Shown in pieces: positions 14,539 to 23,543 of a stretch of 64,000 bases of DNA (position 1 is its first letter; each line of letters begins with the position of its first letter). The stretch covers positions 3,720,001-3,784,000 of the forward strand of contig NZ_CP195793.1 of assembly GCF_051466335.1 (NCBI RefSeq), read 5' to 3'. Under the pieces are notes generated by a model that was not told where the DNA came from, did no database searches, and worked only from the letters and a program-made list of their open reading frames with translations. This stretch comes from Planctomicrobium sp051466335 (lineage in GTDB: Bacteria; Planctomycetota; Planctomycetia; Planctomycetales; Planctomycetaceae). The position numbers and the translations under genes are program-made.

Positions 14539-14805
14539 ATGCCCAATACATCCAGCGCTAAAAAAGCTCTTCGTCAAAGCGACAAAAACCGTCTCTTGAA
14601 CAGAACACAGCGTTCCGCTCTCCGTACGGTCATCAAGAAAGCTCGCGCTGCTGCTGCTGGAACAGATGAAGCGGTAGCTCAAGAAGCATTTCGCCTCGCA
14701 ACCAAGAAACTGGACCAGGCCGCTGCCAAGAACCTGATTCATAAGAACGCTGCAGCTCGCACCAAATCTCGCTTGTCCAAGCTGATTTCAAAGAAGCCAG
14801 CCTAG
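14539..14805 (+). CDS. rpsT: 30S ribosomal protein S20
   Basis: 88 aa, the usual length. Lys/Arg/Ala-rich helical bundle with family blocks MPNTSSAKKALRQSDKNR, NRTQRSALRTVIKKA and IHKNAAARTKSRLSKLI. S20 binds the 5' domain of 16S rRNA early in 30S assembly. Monocistronic here. No strong Shine-Dalgarno sequence precedes the ATG, which is also common for rpsT in other bacteria. Confidence 0.97.
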   Translation: MPNTSSAKKALRQSDKNRLLNRTQRSALRTVIKKARAAAAGTDEAVAQEAFRLATKKLDQAAAKNLIHKNAAARTKSRLSKLISKKPA

Positions 14806-14979
14806 TTCTGCGAGCGGCTCAAGATCTGGTTTAACGACCTGCTCTAAAGCCATATCAATTCGCAAATTAGAAATACCTCATGCGGTTCTCGATCTTCGAG
14901 ACACCGCATGATCGCATTTATCGCTGCTTTTTCTGTATTGACTTCCCGGCAGAAAACATCGACCTTAGTGGAAACAACG

Positions 14980-15453
14980 ATGTTCAATCAAACTGCCCAC
15001 GTGCTGACTCTTCTCGCCTTCGCCTTTCACGTTATTGGCGGATGTTGCTCTCATCATTTGCATGCAGCAGATGCCGTAATAGTCGACGATCACCCGCAGC
15101 CCGAACAGCAGAAGCCGACGCGATGCTCCTGCTCCCATTCTTCATCGACAATTCTCGAAGAAGAGCGAACTCGGCAACCGCAAGCTTCACACGATCAGCG
15201 CAACGGAACTGCCCCGGACGATGAGAGTCATGGTGAAGAAGCCCCCTGCGAGGGGGGACATTGCCAGTTCATTGGCCAGCACTTTGCATCAGAGTTCCAG
15301 TGGCATCCGCTCGTGAAACCTGTTGATTGGCTGCACCTGCAGCAGGACCTCATCCAGGCGTCGGTCGACGTGGAATTGAGGACTCCTCCAATTCTTCAAA
15401 CGCCCACAACGCCGCAGTTGCGTTGCTCTCTTCTCCAGCTTTGGCTCGTCTAG
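14980..15453 (+). CDS. His/Cys-rich exported protein of the metal-efflux operon
   Basis: 157 aa from ATG 14980; an upstream ATG at 14908 would precede the signal peptide by 24 residues. A hydrophobic signal (about 8-21) ends in GGCCSHHLHA, followed by CSCSHSSS, many His and Asp/Glu residues and EGGHC. The clusters suggest metal binding in the periplasm. It stands 140 bases before an RND adaptor gene and its pump gene on the same strand, so a metal chaperone or sensor role is a reasonable guess. No family recognised. Confidence 0.6.
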   Translation: MFNQTAHVLTLLAFAFHVIGGCCSHHLHAADAVIVDDHPQPEQQKPTRCSCSHSSSTILEEERTRQPQASHDQRNGTAPDDESHGEEAPCEGGHCQFIGQHFASEFQWHPLVKPVDWLHLQQDLIQASVDVELRTPPILQTPTTPQLRCSLLQLWLV

Positions 15454-15593
15454 ATCGCTCTCTGATCACCACTGACTTGAAGTCGAATTGTACGTCCCAA
15501 CAGTGTGCGTACGCGCCCCGACGAGTCGACTCTCAATCGACAGTTTCTCTCTTACTGTCTTCTCCATCAACAGCACGTAAAGCGCAGCAGAAC

Positions 15594-17054
15594 ATGTCCA
15601 CATCCACTCCGACTCGTCGATCGCGTGTTGCCGGTCTCGCACTTGCGGTCGTTGCTATCAGTCTGATCATCCCTGCAGCCATCACCAGTCAGCGCTGGCT
15701 TCCCGGAGTGATGCAGCGGCTAGGCATTGCAACCGAAAAAGGAAAGTCCGAGCCAGCAGAACATGATGACCATGATCACGGCCCGGACGACCCAAATTCA
15801 CTCGAACTCTCTACGCAAGCACGAAAGAATCTTGGGCTGGATGCAACCACGGTTCAGGCAATTCAACCCAGCAACTTTCTTCGCACCATCGCAGTCCCAG
15901 CGGTGATTGTTCCTCGCCCCGGTAGGACGATCATCGAAGTCTCGACCCCTCTCACAGGCGTTGTTCAACACGTCCACGCCGTCACCGGTGAAGCGGTCGA
16001 CACAAACTCGTTGCTGTTCGACATTCGGCTCACCCATGAGGATCTCGTACAAACGCAATCCGTATTCCTGCAAACACTTGGTGAACTTGACGTCGAGAAA
16101 AGAGAGATCAAACGACTCGAGTCGATTGCAGATTCCGGTGCAATCGCTGGAAAAACCCTGCTCGAACGCCATTACGCTCACGAAAAGCTGGCAGCGATGC
16201 TTGCCGCTCAGCGGGAAGCGCTGAAGTTGCATGGGCTTTCCAGTCGACAGATCGAGGAAATCGAAAAATCCCGCACGCTCCTCAGAGAACTCCACATCAA
16301 CGCCCCTTCCGTGGATGAGCAAGCTGGAACCGAAGAGTTGCAACTCACGGCCGATATCCTTCAGCCAGTCAACGTGCAATCATCCGACAACTTCGGTGGC
16401 AATCAAGCTCCGGCGTTAACGATTGAACAGCTATTCGCCACCAAAGGTCAATCGGTTACTGCCGGCGATCGCCTGTGCACGTTGGCAAATTACGATCGCC
16501 TATTCATAGAAGGTCAGGCATTCGAACAGGACCTGGCAGCGATCAATCGCACTATCGCCAGCAACTGGCCCCTCACTGCCCTCTTTGACGATGGATCGCA
16601 GAAACGCGAAGTCGCAGACCTGAAATTAGCCTACGTTTCGAATTCGATCGACCCGAATTCGCGGTCGCTCTCGTTCTTCGTCGACCTTCCTAATGAGTTG
16701 ATCAGCAACACGGTCAACGACAAAAATCAGCGATTTATCTCATGGAAATATCGAGTCGGACAACGATTGCAACTACTCGTCCCCGTTGAGGAATGGAAGA
16801 ACGAATTCGTCCTCCCGGTAGATGCAGTTGTGCGGGAAGCAGCAGAATCATTCGTGTTTGTAAAAAATGGAGCAAAGTTCACCCGGACCTCTGTCCACGT
16901 GAAGTATCGAGACCAACGGTTTGTCGTTGTCGCAAATGATGGATCGATCCAGCCTCGACAACTCGTCGTGATGAAATCTGCACATCAACTTCAGATCGCG
17001 TTGAAGAACAAAGCCGGTGGAGGGGTCGATCCTCACGCTGGCCACAACCATTAG
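15594..17054 (+). CDS. RND efflux periplasmic adaptor (CusB/CzcB-like)
   Basis: 486 aa from ATG 15594. A single N-terminal membrane segment (VAGLALAVVAISLIIPAA) anchors it; then a His/Asp stretch HDDHDHGPDDP, a barrel-sandwich half (VSTPLTGVVQHVHAVTGEAV), an alpha hairpin (about 160-230), the second half and a beta barrel ending FVLPVDAVVREAAESFVF. The C-terminus is again His-rich (DPHAGHNH). It joins the inner-membrane pump to an outer-membrane channel. The His clusters point to a transition metal such as copper, zinc or silver. The pump gene follows 62 bases later. Confidence 0.85.
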   Translation: MSTSTPTRRSRVAGLALAVVAISLIIPAAITSQRWLPGVMQRLGIATEKGKSEPAEHDDHDHGPDDPNSLELSTQARKNLGLDATTVQAIQPSNFLRTIAVPAVIVPRPGRTIIEVSTPLTGVVQHVHAVTGEAVDTNSLLFDIRLTHEDLVQTQSVFLQTLGELDVEKREIKRLESIADSGAIAGKTLLERHYAHEKLAAMLAAQREALKLHGLSSRQIEEIEKSRTLLRELHINAPSVDEQAGTEELQLTADILQPVNVQSSDNFGGNQAPALTIEQLFATKGQSVTAGDRLCTLANYDRLFIEGQAFEQDLAAINRTIASNWPLTALFDDGSQKREVADLKLAYVSNSIDPNSRSLSFFVDLPNELISNTVNDKNQRFISWKYRVGQRLQLLVPVEEWKNEFVLPVDAVVREAAESFVFVKNGAKFTRTSVHVKYRDQRFVVVANDGSIQPRQLVVMKSAHQLQIALKNKAGGGVDPHAGHNH

Positions 17055-17116
17055 TCGTTCATCTCTCGACTTCTAATTAGTTGAACGTTCCTGAAACACT
17101 CTGACAGCAGATTCCA

Positions 17117-20100
17117 ATGCTCAATGCCATTATTCGATTTTCTCTCAATCAACGACTGGTTGTGATTGCATTCGCCATCCTCGTCCTGGCTGCCGGCTAC
17201 TGGCAGGCGACACACATGCCGATCGATGTGTTCCCCGATCTCAATCGCCCACGCGTAGTGATTATGACAGAAGCTCCGGGTCTTGCGCCGGAAGAGGTCG
17301 AATCACTCATCACATTTCCGCTGGAAACGGCCCTCAACGGCGCGAACGGCGTTGAGGTCGTCAGAAGCTCATCTGGTGTCGGAATCTCGGTCATCTACGC
17401 AGAATTCGGATGGAATACCGAAATCTACACAGCGAGACAGATCGTCACTGAACGCCTGCAAACTGTGCAGGACAGAATGCCCGCTGGCGTCCAACCACAG
17501 CTATCACCCGTCTCCTCGATCATGGGGCAAATCCTCATGCTGGCGATGTTCAGGGATTCTGGAGGCGATTCTTCAGACCTTGAACTAAGAACAATTGCAG
17601 ACTGGGTCGTCCGCCAACGGATTCTCACGATTCCTGGAGTTTCGCAGGTCTACGTGATGGGCGGAGGAAGAAAGCAGTATCAGGTGCTGGTCGATCCAGC
17701 CGCGATGCTGCAATACGGAGTCACTCTCGATCAGGTCAAACAAGCAGTCGTCGCGAGTAACGAAAACGGCACCGGCGGCTATCTGGACCAGCAAGGTCCC
17801 AATGAACTTCTCGTTCGCTCTCTCGGGCGAATCCAGTCGCTCAATGACCTCAAGAACGTAGTGGTGACGATTCGAAATGGGCGCCCTGTCGCGCTCCAGC
17901 AAATTGCCGATGTCATTGAAGCCGCCCAGATTAAGAGGGGGGATAGCTCTGCATTTCTGAGAGACGATCAGGGAGAATTCTATGGTGGCCCTGCTGTCGT
18001 TCTCACCATCAACAAACAGCCGACTGCCGATACTCGACTCGTGACACAGGAAATCATGAAGGCGCTGGAAGACCTGAAGGTGTCATTGCCGCAGGGAGTT
18101 CACATTGAGCCGGTGTACTCGCAGGAATCGTTCATCGATCGCGCCATCGAAAACGTCGTTGAAGCATTGAGAGACGGCATCATTCTCGTCGTGATCATCC
18201 TGTTCCTCTTCCTGATGAACATCCAGACAACCTTCATCAGCCTGACTGCAATTCCGTTATCGCTGGCGATGACCGCTGTTGTTTTTCACTACTTCGGACT
18301 GTCCATCAACACCATGACATTGGGCGGTCTAGCGGTTGCAATCGGAGAACTGGTGGACGATGCAATTGTCGACGTTGAAAACATTTTCAGGCGTCTCAAA
18401 GAAAACCGTCAGCTCGAAAATCCGCGACCAGCAATCCGGGTCGTATTCGATGCTTCTGTTGAAGTCCGTAATTCGATCGTCTTCAGCACGATGATCGTCA
18501 TTATGGTTTTCCTGCCCCTGTTTGCATTGGAAGGGATGGAAGGAAAACTCTTCGCGCCTCTCGGTCTGGCTTACATCGTCTCGATTCTGTGTTCGCTTCT
18601 GGTCTCATTAACCGTCACTCCTGTTCTTAGCTATTGGCTTCTGGGACGCTCAAAATCGACGCGAGAAGAGCACGATGGTCGATTACTTCGGGGACTGAAA
18701 TGGATTGCAACGGGGATCATCAATTTCAGTTTGCAACACCCTTGGCTGAACCTTTCCGTAACTGCCATTGGAGTTGGAATTACCGGTTTTTTCTTGATGA
18801 ATCTGGAACGCGATTTTCTCCCTCCGTTCAATGAGGGGACGGTTCAGCTCAACGTTGTCCTCCCCCCGGGAACGTCATTGGTCACCTCAATCGAGATCAA
18901 TCAGATCGTCGAAAGGCGACTCTCCGAAGTCAAAGATTTGCAGCGATTTGCCCGCCGCACGGGAAGAGCTGAACTCGATGAACACGCAGAAGGTGTCAAC
19001 ATGACGGAATACCTTCTTGAACTTGATCCACATTCCACGCGAAGTCGCGAACAACAACTCGATGAAATTCGCGAGGCGATGGCGGACATTCCAGGCGTCG
19101 TCTCCGCAGTCGAGCAACCAATTGCCCACTTGATTTCGCATATGCTTTCGGGAGTCAAAGCACAAATCGGGATCAAACTCTACGGGGACGATCTCGACAT
19201 TCTGCGACGTAAAATCCACGAGATGGAAGCGGCGATGAAGTCGGTTCCCGGCGTCAGAGATCTGCTCGTGGAACCACAGGTCATTATCCCTCAACTACGA
19301 GTGGAACTGGACCGGGACAAGCTACTTCTCTACGGCCTCACGCCTGCTGAGGTGAATCAATTCGTTGAAACAGCGATGAACGGGGTGGTTGTCTCCGAAG
19401 TACTCGAGGGGCAACGCACCTTCGACCTGCTGGTCCGAATGGACAGCGAATACAGAGAAAACATTGATGCTCTGCAACGTCTGACGATTGAATTGCAAGA
19501 TGGAGGCCGAGTCCCCCTCTCTTCTGTTGCGAAGATCTATGAATCGGGTGGCCCGAATACCGTCAACCGGGAGAACGTCCGACGCCGGATCGTTCTGCAA
19601 TGCAATGTCTCGGATCGTGGAGTAGTCGATGTCGTCGAAGACATCAAAAAGGCCATCGCCCCGGTCATTCAAACCCTCCCCGTGGGATACTTCGTTGAAT
19701 ACGGTGGACAGTTTGAAAGCCAGCAATCAGCTAGCCGTATGATCGGATTACTGTTCGCACTGACTCTCGTTGGTGTCTTCCTCGTGTTGTACACGATGTT
19801 CCGATCAGCAAACCTTTCCTTGCAAGTGATGGCTGCGCTACCAATGGCGTTTATCGGCTCCGTCGCTGCTCTCGTGATCACCGGGCAAACATTGACAATC
19901 GCTGCAATGGTGGGATTCATTTCACTGGCGGGAATCGCATCGAGAAACGGAATTCTCCTGATCAATCACTATTTGCACCTCGTCGAACATGAGGGAGAGC
20001 AGTTCACCAAACCGATGATCGTGCGTGCTGGTCTCGAGCGTCTCGCCCCGGTGCTGATGACTGCCCTGACTTCCGGGATTGGACTCATTCCGCTTGTCCT

Positions 20101-20302
20101 TTCAGCAGAAGAACCGGGGAAAGAGATCCTGTACCCTGTAGCAACGGTGATTCTCGGTGGCCTGATCAGTTCGACGCTTCTGGACTTCTTTGTTCACCCT
20201 GCTCTGTTTGAACTCTTCGGCCTGAAAGCAGCTGAGCGTGTCGTGAATGAAAACAAGCTGAACGCCGCTGACAGGCCCCCGTCTGTCGAACCAAAACACT
20301 GA
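17117..20302 (+). CDS. Heavy-metal RND efflux pump (CusA/CzcA family)
   Basis: 1061 aa, normal length for the family. Proton-driven trimeric inner-membrane pump. Visible hallmarks: N-terminal transmembrane helix then HMPIDVFPDLNRPRVVIMTE, ETALNGANGVEVVRSSS in the porter domain, the TM4 relay region GGLAVAIGELVDDAIVDVENI, a second half starting FSLQHPWLNLSVTAIGVG, and TM10-12 with GFISLAGIASRNGILLINHY. The GELVDD...VEN relay is that of metal-exporting rather than drug-exporting RND proteins. No outer-membrane channel gene follows; a terminator is at 20398. A TolC-like protein is encoded at 46213-49068, but belongs to another operon. Confidence 0.92.
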   Translation: MLNAIIRFSLNQRLVVIAFAILVLAAGYWQATHMPIDVFPDLNRPRVVIMTEAPGLAPEEVESLITFPLETALNGANGVEVVRSSSGVGISVIYAEFGWNTEIYTARQIVTERLQTVQDRMPAGVQPQLSPVSSIMGQILMLAMFRDSGGDSSDLELRTIADWVVRQRILTIPGVSQVYVMGGGRKQYQVLVDPAAMLQYGVTLDQVKQAVVASNENGTGGYLDQQGPNELLVRSLGRIQSLNDLKNVVVTIRNGRPVALQQIADVIEAAQIKRGDSSAFLRDDQGEFYGGPAVVLTINKQPTADTRLVTQEIMKALEDLKVSLPQGVHIEPVYSQESFIDRAIENVVEALRDGIILVVIILFLFLMNIQTTFISLTAIPLSLAMTAVVFHYFGLSINTMTLGGLAVAIGELVDDAIVDVENIFRRLKENRQLENPRPAIRVVFDASVEVRNSIVFSTMIVIMVFLPLFALEGMEGKLFAPLGLAYIVSILCSLLVSLTVTPVLSYWLLGRSKSTREEHDGRLLRGLKWIATGIINFSLQHPWLNLSVTAIGVGITGFFLMNLERDFLPPFNEGTVQLNVVLPPGTSLVTSIEINQIVERRLSEVKDLQRFARRTGRAELDEHAEGVNMTEYLLELDPHSTRSREQQLDEIREAMADIPGVVSAVEQPIAHLISHMLSGVKAQIGIKLYGDDLDILRRKIHEMEAAMKSVPGVRDLLVEPQVIIPQLRVELDRDKLLLYGLTPAEVNQFVETAMNGVVVSEVLEGQRTFDLLVRMDSEYRENIDALQRLTIELQDGGRVPLSSVAKIYESGGPNTVNRENVRRRIVLQCNVSDRGVVDVVEDIKKAIAPVIQTLPVGYFVEYGGQFESQQSASRMIGLLFALTLVGVFLVLYTMFRSANLSLQVMAALPMAFIGSVAALVITGQTLTIAAMVGFISLAGIASRNGILLINHYLHLVEHEGEQFTKPMIVRAGLERLAPVLMTALTSGIGLIPLVLSAEEPGKEILYPVATVILGGLISSTLLDFFVHPALFELFGLKAAERVVNENKLNAADRPPSVEPKH

Positions 20303-20397
20303 GACCCGGATCACAAGTTATTGGGCGAGCGTTAGGTGTCCGATCAACGTGACCAAAGCTGTCTCACGAAAACACCTCACGCAACGCAGGAACTTCG

Positions 20398-20430
20398 CCG
20401 CTCGGATCCCCGGCAACCGAGCGGTTTTGT
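20398..20430 (+). terminator. Terminator of the metal-efflux operon
   Basis: CCGCTCGG (20398-20405) pairs with CCGAGCGG (20417-20424), followed by TTTTGTT. It lies 96 bases after the pump gene. Confidence 0.75.
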
Positions 20431-20464
20431 TGCCTTTCGCCCCACATCCATAGCACGCGGAGGC

Positions 20465-20470
20465 TATAAT
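20465..20470 (+). promoter_or_regulatory. Candidate -10 box (TATAAT)
   Basis: A perfect TATAAT 55 bases before the start of the flavin-dependent oxidoreductase gene. The matching -35 region is poor, so this is a partial promoter call. Confidence 0.4.
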
Positions 20471-20525
20471 AAGGATTCAGACTGAAGTTGATGAAGTCTA
20501 ATCTTGCTGATTGAAGGTCGAGTGC

Positions 20526-21512
20526 ATGGTTCCGCTATCGATACTGGAATTGGGACGTGTCCGCGTCGGGAACGATCGCCGTCTGGCCCTTGATCAGGCT
20601 CGCGATCTCGCACAGGCTGCGGAGCAATGGGGATACCGACGTTTCTGGGTCGCCGAACACCATAATATCGGCTCGGTTTCCACAGCGGCCACATCGATCG
20701 TCATCGCATATGTCGCTGCTGCGACAAAAACCATTCGAGTGGGAGCGGGAGGAATTATGCTTCCCAACCATGCTCCTTACGTGATCGCAGAGCAATTCGG
20801 CACCTTGGCGACACTGTTTCCTGAGCGGATCGATCTCGGCTTAGGTCGTGCTCCTGGGACTGACCAGATGACGCTCCGCGCACTTCGTAGAACACCGATG
20901 GCATCAGACTCATTCCCTGAAGACGTTCTCGAGCTTCAGGCGTTTCTCGGACCAGTCCAGCCTGGCCAGCGAATCGAAGCAATTCCTGGATCCAACACGA
21001 ACATTCCTCTTTGGATTCTGGGATCGAGTCTGTTCGGAGCGCAGCTGGCCGCGAAACTTGGCCTTCCTTATGGCTTCGCCTCGCACTTCGCCCCTCAGGC
21101 GCTCGATCAGGCAATGACAATCTATCGCGAGAACTTCCAGCCTTCTGACCAGCTTGCAACATCCTACGCGATGCCCGGGGTCAATATCATCGCGGCGGAA
21201 ACCGATGAAGAAGCCAAGCATCTGGCAACCTCGCAGCAGATGTCATTTGCAGATCTGGTCAGCGGGCAAAGGTCTCTACTACGCCCGCCAATCGACGACA
21301 TCGAAACCTATTGGTCAGAGCAAGCGAAATACCAGGCTGGACAAATGCTCGGATGCAGCATCATCGGAAGCCGTGACACTGTTCGACGCCAACTGGATCA
21401 ATTCATCGATCGGACCGGTGCTGACGAAGTCATCATCGTGTCCGATATCTACGATGCTCAGAAGCGATTTCGCTCGTTCGAGATCATCGCAGAAATCGCA
21501 GGACAAACTTGA
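20526..21512 (+). CDS. LLM-class flavin-dependent oxidoreductase
   Basis: 328 aa from ATG 20526, with GAAGGT upstream. TIM-barrel of the bacterial-luciferase-like family: VPLSILELGRVRVG, YRRFWVAEHHNIGSVSTAAT, RVGAGGIMLPNHAPYVIAEQ, ERIDLGLGRAPGTDQ and NIPLWILGSS are the FMN- or F420-pocket segments, matching the one-domain group with the AEHHN motif (MsnO8/YhbW type). These proteins catalyse oxidation of small molecules with reduced flavin; substrate unknown. Monocistronic; converges on the 21552 gene 39 bases away. Confidence 0.88.
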   Translation: MVPLSILELGRVRVGNDRRLALDQARDLAQAAEQWGYRRFWVAEHHNIGSVSTAATSIVIAYVAAATKTIRVGAGGIMLPNHAPYVIAEQFGTLATLFPERIDLGLGRAPGTDQMTLRALRRTPMASDSFPEDVLELQAFLGPVQPGQRIEAIPGSNTNIPLWILGSSLFGAQLAAKLGLPYGFASHFAPQALDQAMTIYRENFQPSDQLATSYAMPGVNIIAAETDEEAKHLATSQQMSFADLVSGQRSLLRPPIDDIETYWSEQAKYQAGQMLGCSIIGSRDTVRRQLDQFIDRTGADEVIIVSDIYDAQKRFRSFEIIAEIAGQT

Positions 21513-21551
21513 CGCGGATCTTGGTCACCTCCGAAACGCCGCAAACTCGAA

Positions 21552-23420
21552 CTATGCTTTGCGGATAAAATGCTCCGCATAGTTTCGGACCTGCCTCCCA
21601 TTCAAGACATGAAACATTCGCAATTGCTGAACAGTTTCCTGACTGAAATGTGCGAGGGGAACATGCAACAACCTTTTGCCGAACTTCTTCGCGAGTCGTC
21701 TCCAGCCAAGTCCCGGTGGTGCCTGTGACAGCAGGGCGACGTGCTTCTCTTTTGAATGCAGGCAGCCGGCAGCGACCATCCGCTCTTCAATGGTATCTGC
21801 AAAATCGAGGCGAGGATCTTCCCAGATGTCCATAATTGGACGTGGCGGGAAGAGGAACATTGCTCCTCCATAGGTTGCCATGGCAATCCCTGGCCCGACC
21901 ATTTCCTCACCGAGTTGCGTCGCAAAAAAAGCGAGTGTCGATTCATCTTGATGCTCGGCGAACCACGTAATTCTCCAGGGATAATCGCGAGGGTCTGCAG
22001 GAGAATCGAAAAGCATAATGACGCAATCGAGCTGCCCGCGGCTGGCTGGCAATTCTTTGACATACAGATTGCCGGTATGCCAGTTCCGGAGTGTCTCACG
22101 AACATCCAGACCATCCTTGAGACTCGTTGTAAATTTCTCAGTCTTCGCGAGGTCGTTCCCCAGCATGCTGAGTGCACGGTCTTTGACGTGGGTTCGAAAT
22201 CGTTCGATCGCCACATCTTCGGGAGGCCAACTACAATGGCTATAAGGATTCCAACGCATTGCCCATTGTTGCTTGTCGATCTCCGGCGGCTTCCGGTTCA
22301 AAGAGCAGGTGCGCCATTCAACCGGCGTTCCGGGAAGACGGTTCTTCAACTCGATGACATTTCCATCGGGCAACTGCCCGCGGCCGGTCGACATCTGGAA
22401 GTCGCCCAACGGAAGCCATTCATCGAATGGATACTCTCTTGCCACCTCAGCGAGCGACAGTGCAAACTGATCCCCTGCCAATTGCTTGGCTGCCACAATC
22501 AATGTGTACAGATCCGGCGTCATCCTCTTTTCGACGAGGCAGAGATTGCGAACGTATCGTAAATACGTCGCGAGGAGATGAGGCGTAATTTTTCGGCCGC
22601 GATTCTTCAATTCCTTCCGATAGTGGTCACGAGCCACCAGTAGCATCTCTTTAACACCGTCGACCGAAAGATTTTCATCGCAATCCAGATTGAATCGTGA
22701 CTGCTCATACAACCCGGTAATGAACGGCAGCTCTCCAAGCAGGAACATCAACGTCTTGGGGTCAACTCGATAGAGTTCTGTTTCGTAAACCTGTGGTTCG
22801 GACATCTCATCGAATGAGTTAGTCCGATAAGCATCCCGAATCCAGTGCCACTGCGCGATTGAGCAGATGAAAAGAATTGAGTCATGATTCTTTTCAAGCT
22901 CTCGCAATCGCTTCGCCATAAACTGAACTCTGTCGATCTGCTGTTCAGTCGACGGCGAAGAAGTCCGCACCATCACTGCAGCGGCAAACTTCTCGATGGG
23001 AACCTGCTTGATGGCGTAGGGATCAGGCATGACGTCGAATTGTTCTTCGAATGACTCCACTTCGACATCAATATAAGACCGAGAAATTCGTTCCTGCATC
23101 GCCAGTCGCAACGCTGCAATGACAGGCTGACAAGGATCGATTGGAACATAGCTGCTGATCGCGGGTGCCGGCTCACGTTCTTCCTGAGTCCATTCCGGAT
23201 TGTGATCAGGAGCAGTTTCAGGCTGGACGGCGATTGTCACATTCGGAAGGTGCAGGATCCCCTCCTCGACCGAACGACGAAACGACTCCGGCAGAGGAAC
23301 CGCCAGACAGTCGAATTTCTCAGCCAGCATGACCCGACGCACTTCAACAGCGAAGTCACCACTTCCATGCACGACAGGGAGGCAGCTAATGCGTGGACTG
23401 AAGCGAAGAATTTCGTGCAT
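21552..23420 (-). CDS. Unknown 622-aa protein, possibly TIKI/TraB-like fold
   Basis: Start ATG 23420 (MHEILRF), with GAGGA ten bases upstream; ATG 23429 is too close to that site. No signal peptide. The N-terminal 250 residues alternate strands and helices: LPVVHGSGDFAVEVRRVMLA, FDCLAVPLPESF, a YVPIDPCQPVIAALRLA block, then a helix followed by ILFICSIAQWHW. This order resembles EreA/ChaN/TraB (TIKI) proteins, but the diagnostic residues are not clear. The C-terminal 350 residues are a separate unknown region, with WNPYSHCSWPPEDVAIERF. Last gene of a minus-strand run with the degenerate sulfatase, DUF983 and Nif3-like genes. Confidence 0.65.
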   Translation of the reverse strand: MHEILRFSPRISCLPVVHGSGDFAVEVRRVMLAEKFDCLAVPLPESFRRSVEEGILHLPNVTIAVQPETAPDHNPEWTQEEREPAPAISSYVPIDPCQPVIAALRLAMQERISRSYIDVEVESFEEQFDVMPDPYAIKQVPIEKFAAAVMVRTSSPSTEQQIDRVQFMAKRLRELEKNHDSILFICSIAQWHWIRDAYRTNSFDEMSEPQVYETELYRVDPKTLMFLLGELPFITGLYEQSRFNLDCDENLSVDGVKEMLLVARDHYRKELKNRGRKITPHLLATYLRYVRNLCLVEKRMTPDLYTLIVAAKQLAGDQFALSLAEVAREYPFDEWLPLGDFQMSTGRGQLPDGNVIELKNRLPGTPVEWRTCSLNRKPPEIDKQQWAMRWNPYSHCSWPPEDVAIERFRTHVKDRALSMLGNDLAKTEKFTTSLKDGLDVRETLRNWHTGNLYVKELPASRGQLDCVIMLFDSPADPRDYPWRITWFAEHQDESTLAFFATQLGEEMVGPGIAMATYGGAMFLFPPRPIMDIWEDPRLDFADTIEERMVAAGCLHSKEKHVALLSQAPPGLGWRRLAKKFGKRLLHVPLAHFSQETVQQLRMFHVLNGRQVRNYAEHFIRKA

Positions 23421-23543
23421 AATTTTCATTTCCTCAACGGAAATCTCTGACCGAAAGCGGACAGTCGAAAGGGGCCAACTGTCTCTGATTATTCTAAATG
23501 ACACTGCCACCAAGGAGGAGAGTCAGGCATAGAGATTGTCCGA

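Noticed and set aside
14908..14979. Earlier start of the His/Cys-rich protein
   Set aside because: It would place 24 residues before a normal signal peptide; ATG 14980 gives a standard signal.
15327..15593. N-terminal extension of the RND adaptor
   Set aside because: The frame overlaps the His/Cys-rich gene, and the membrane anchor begins only after ATG 15594.
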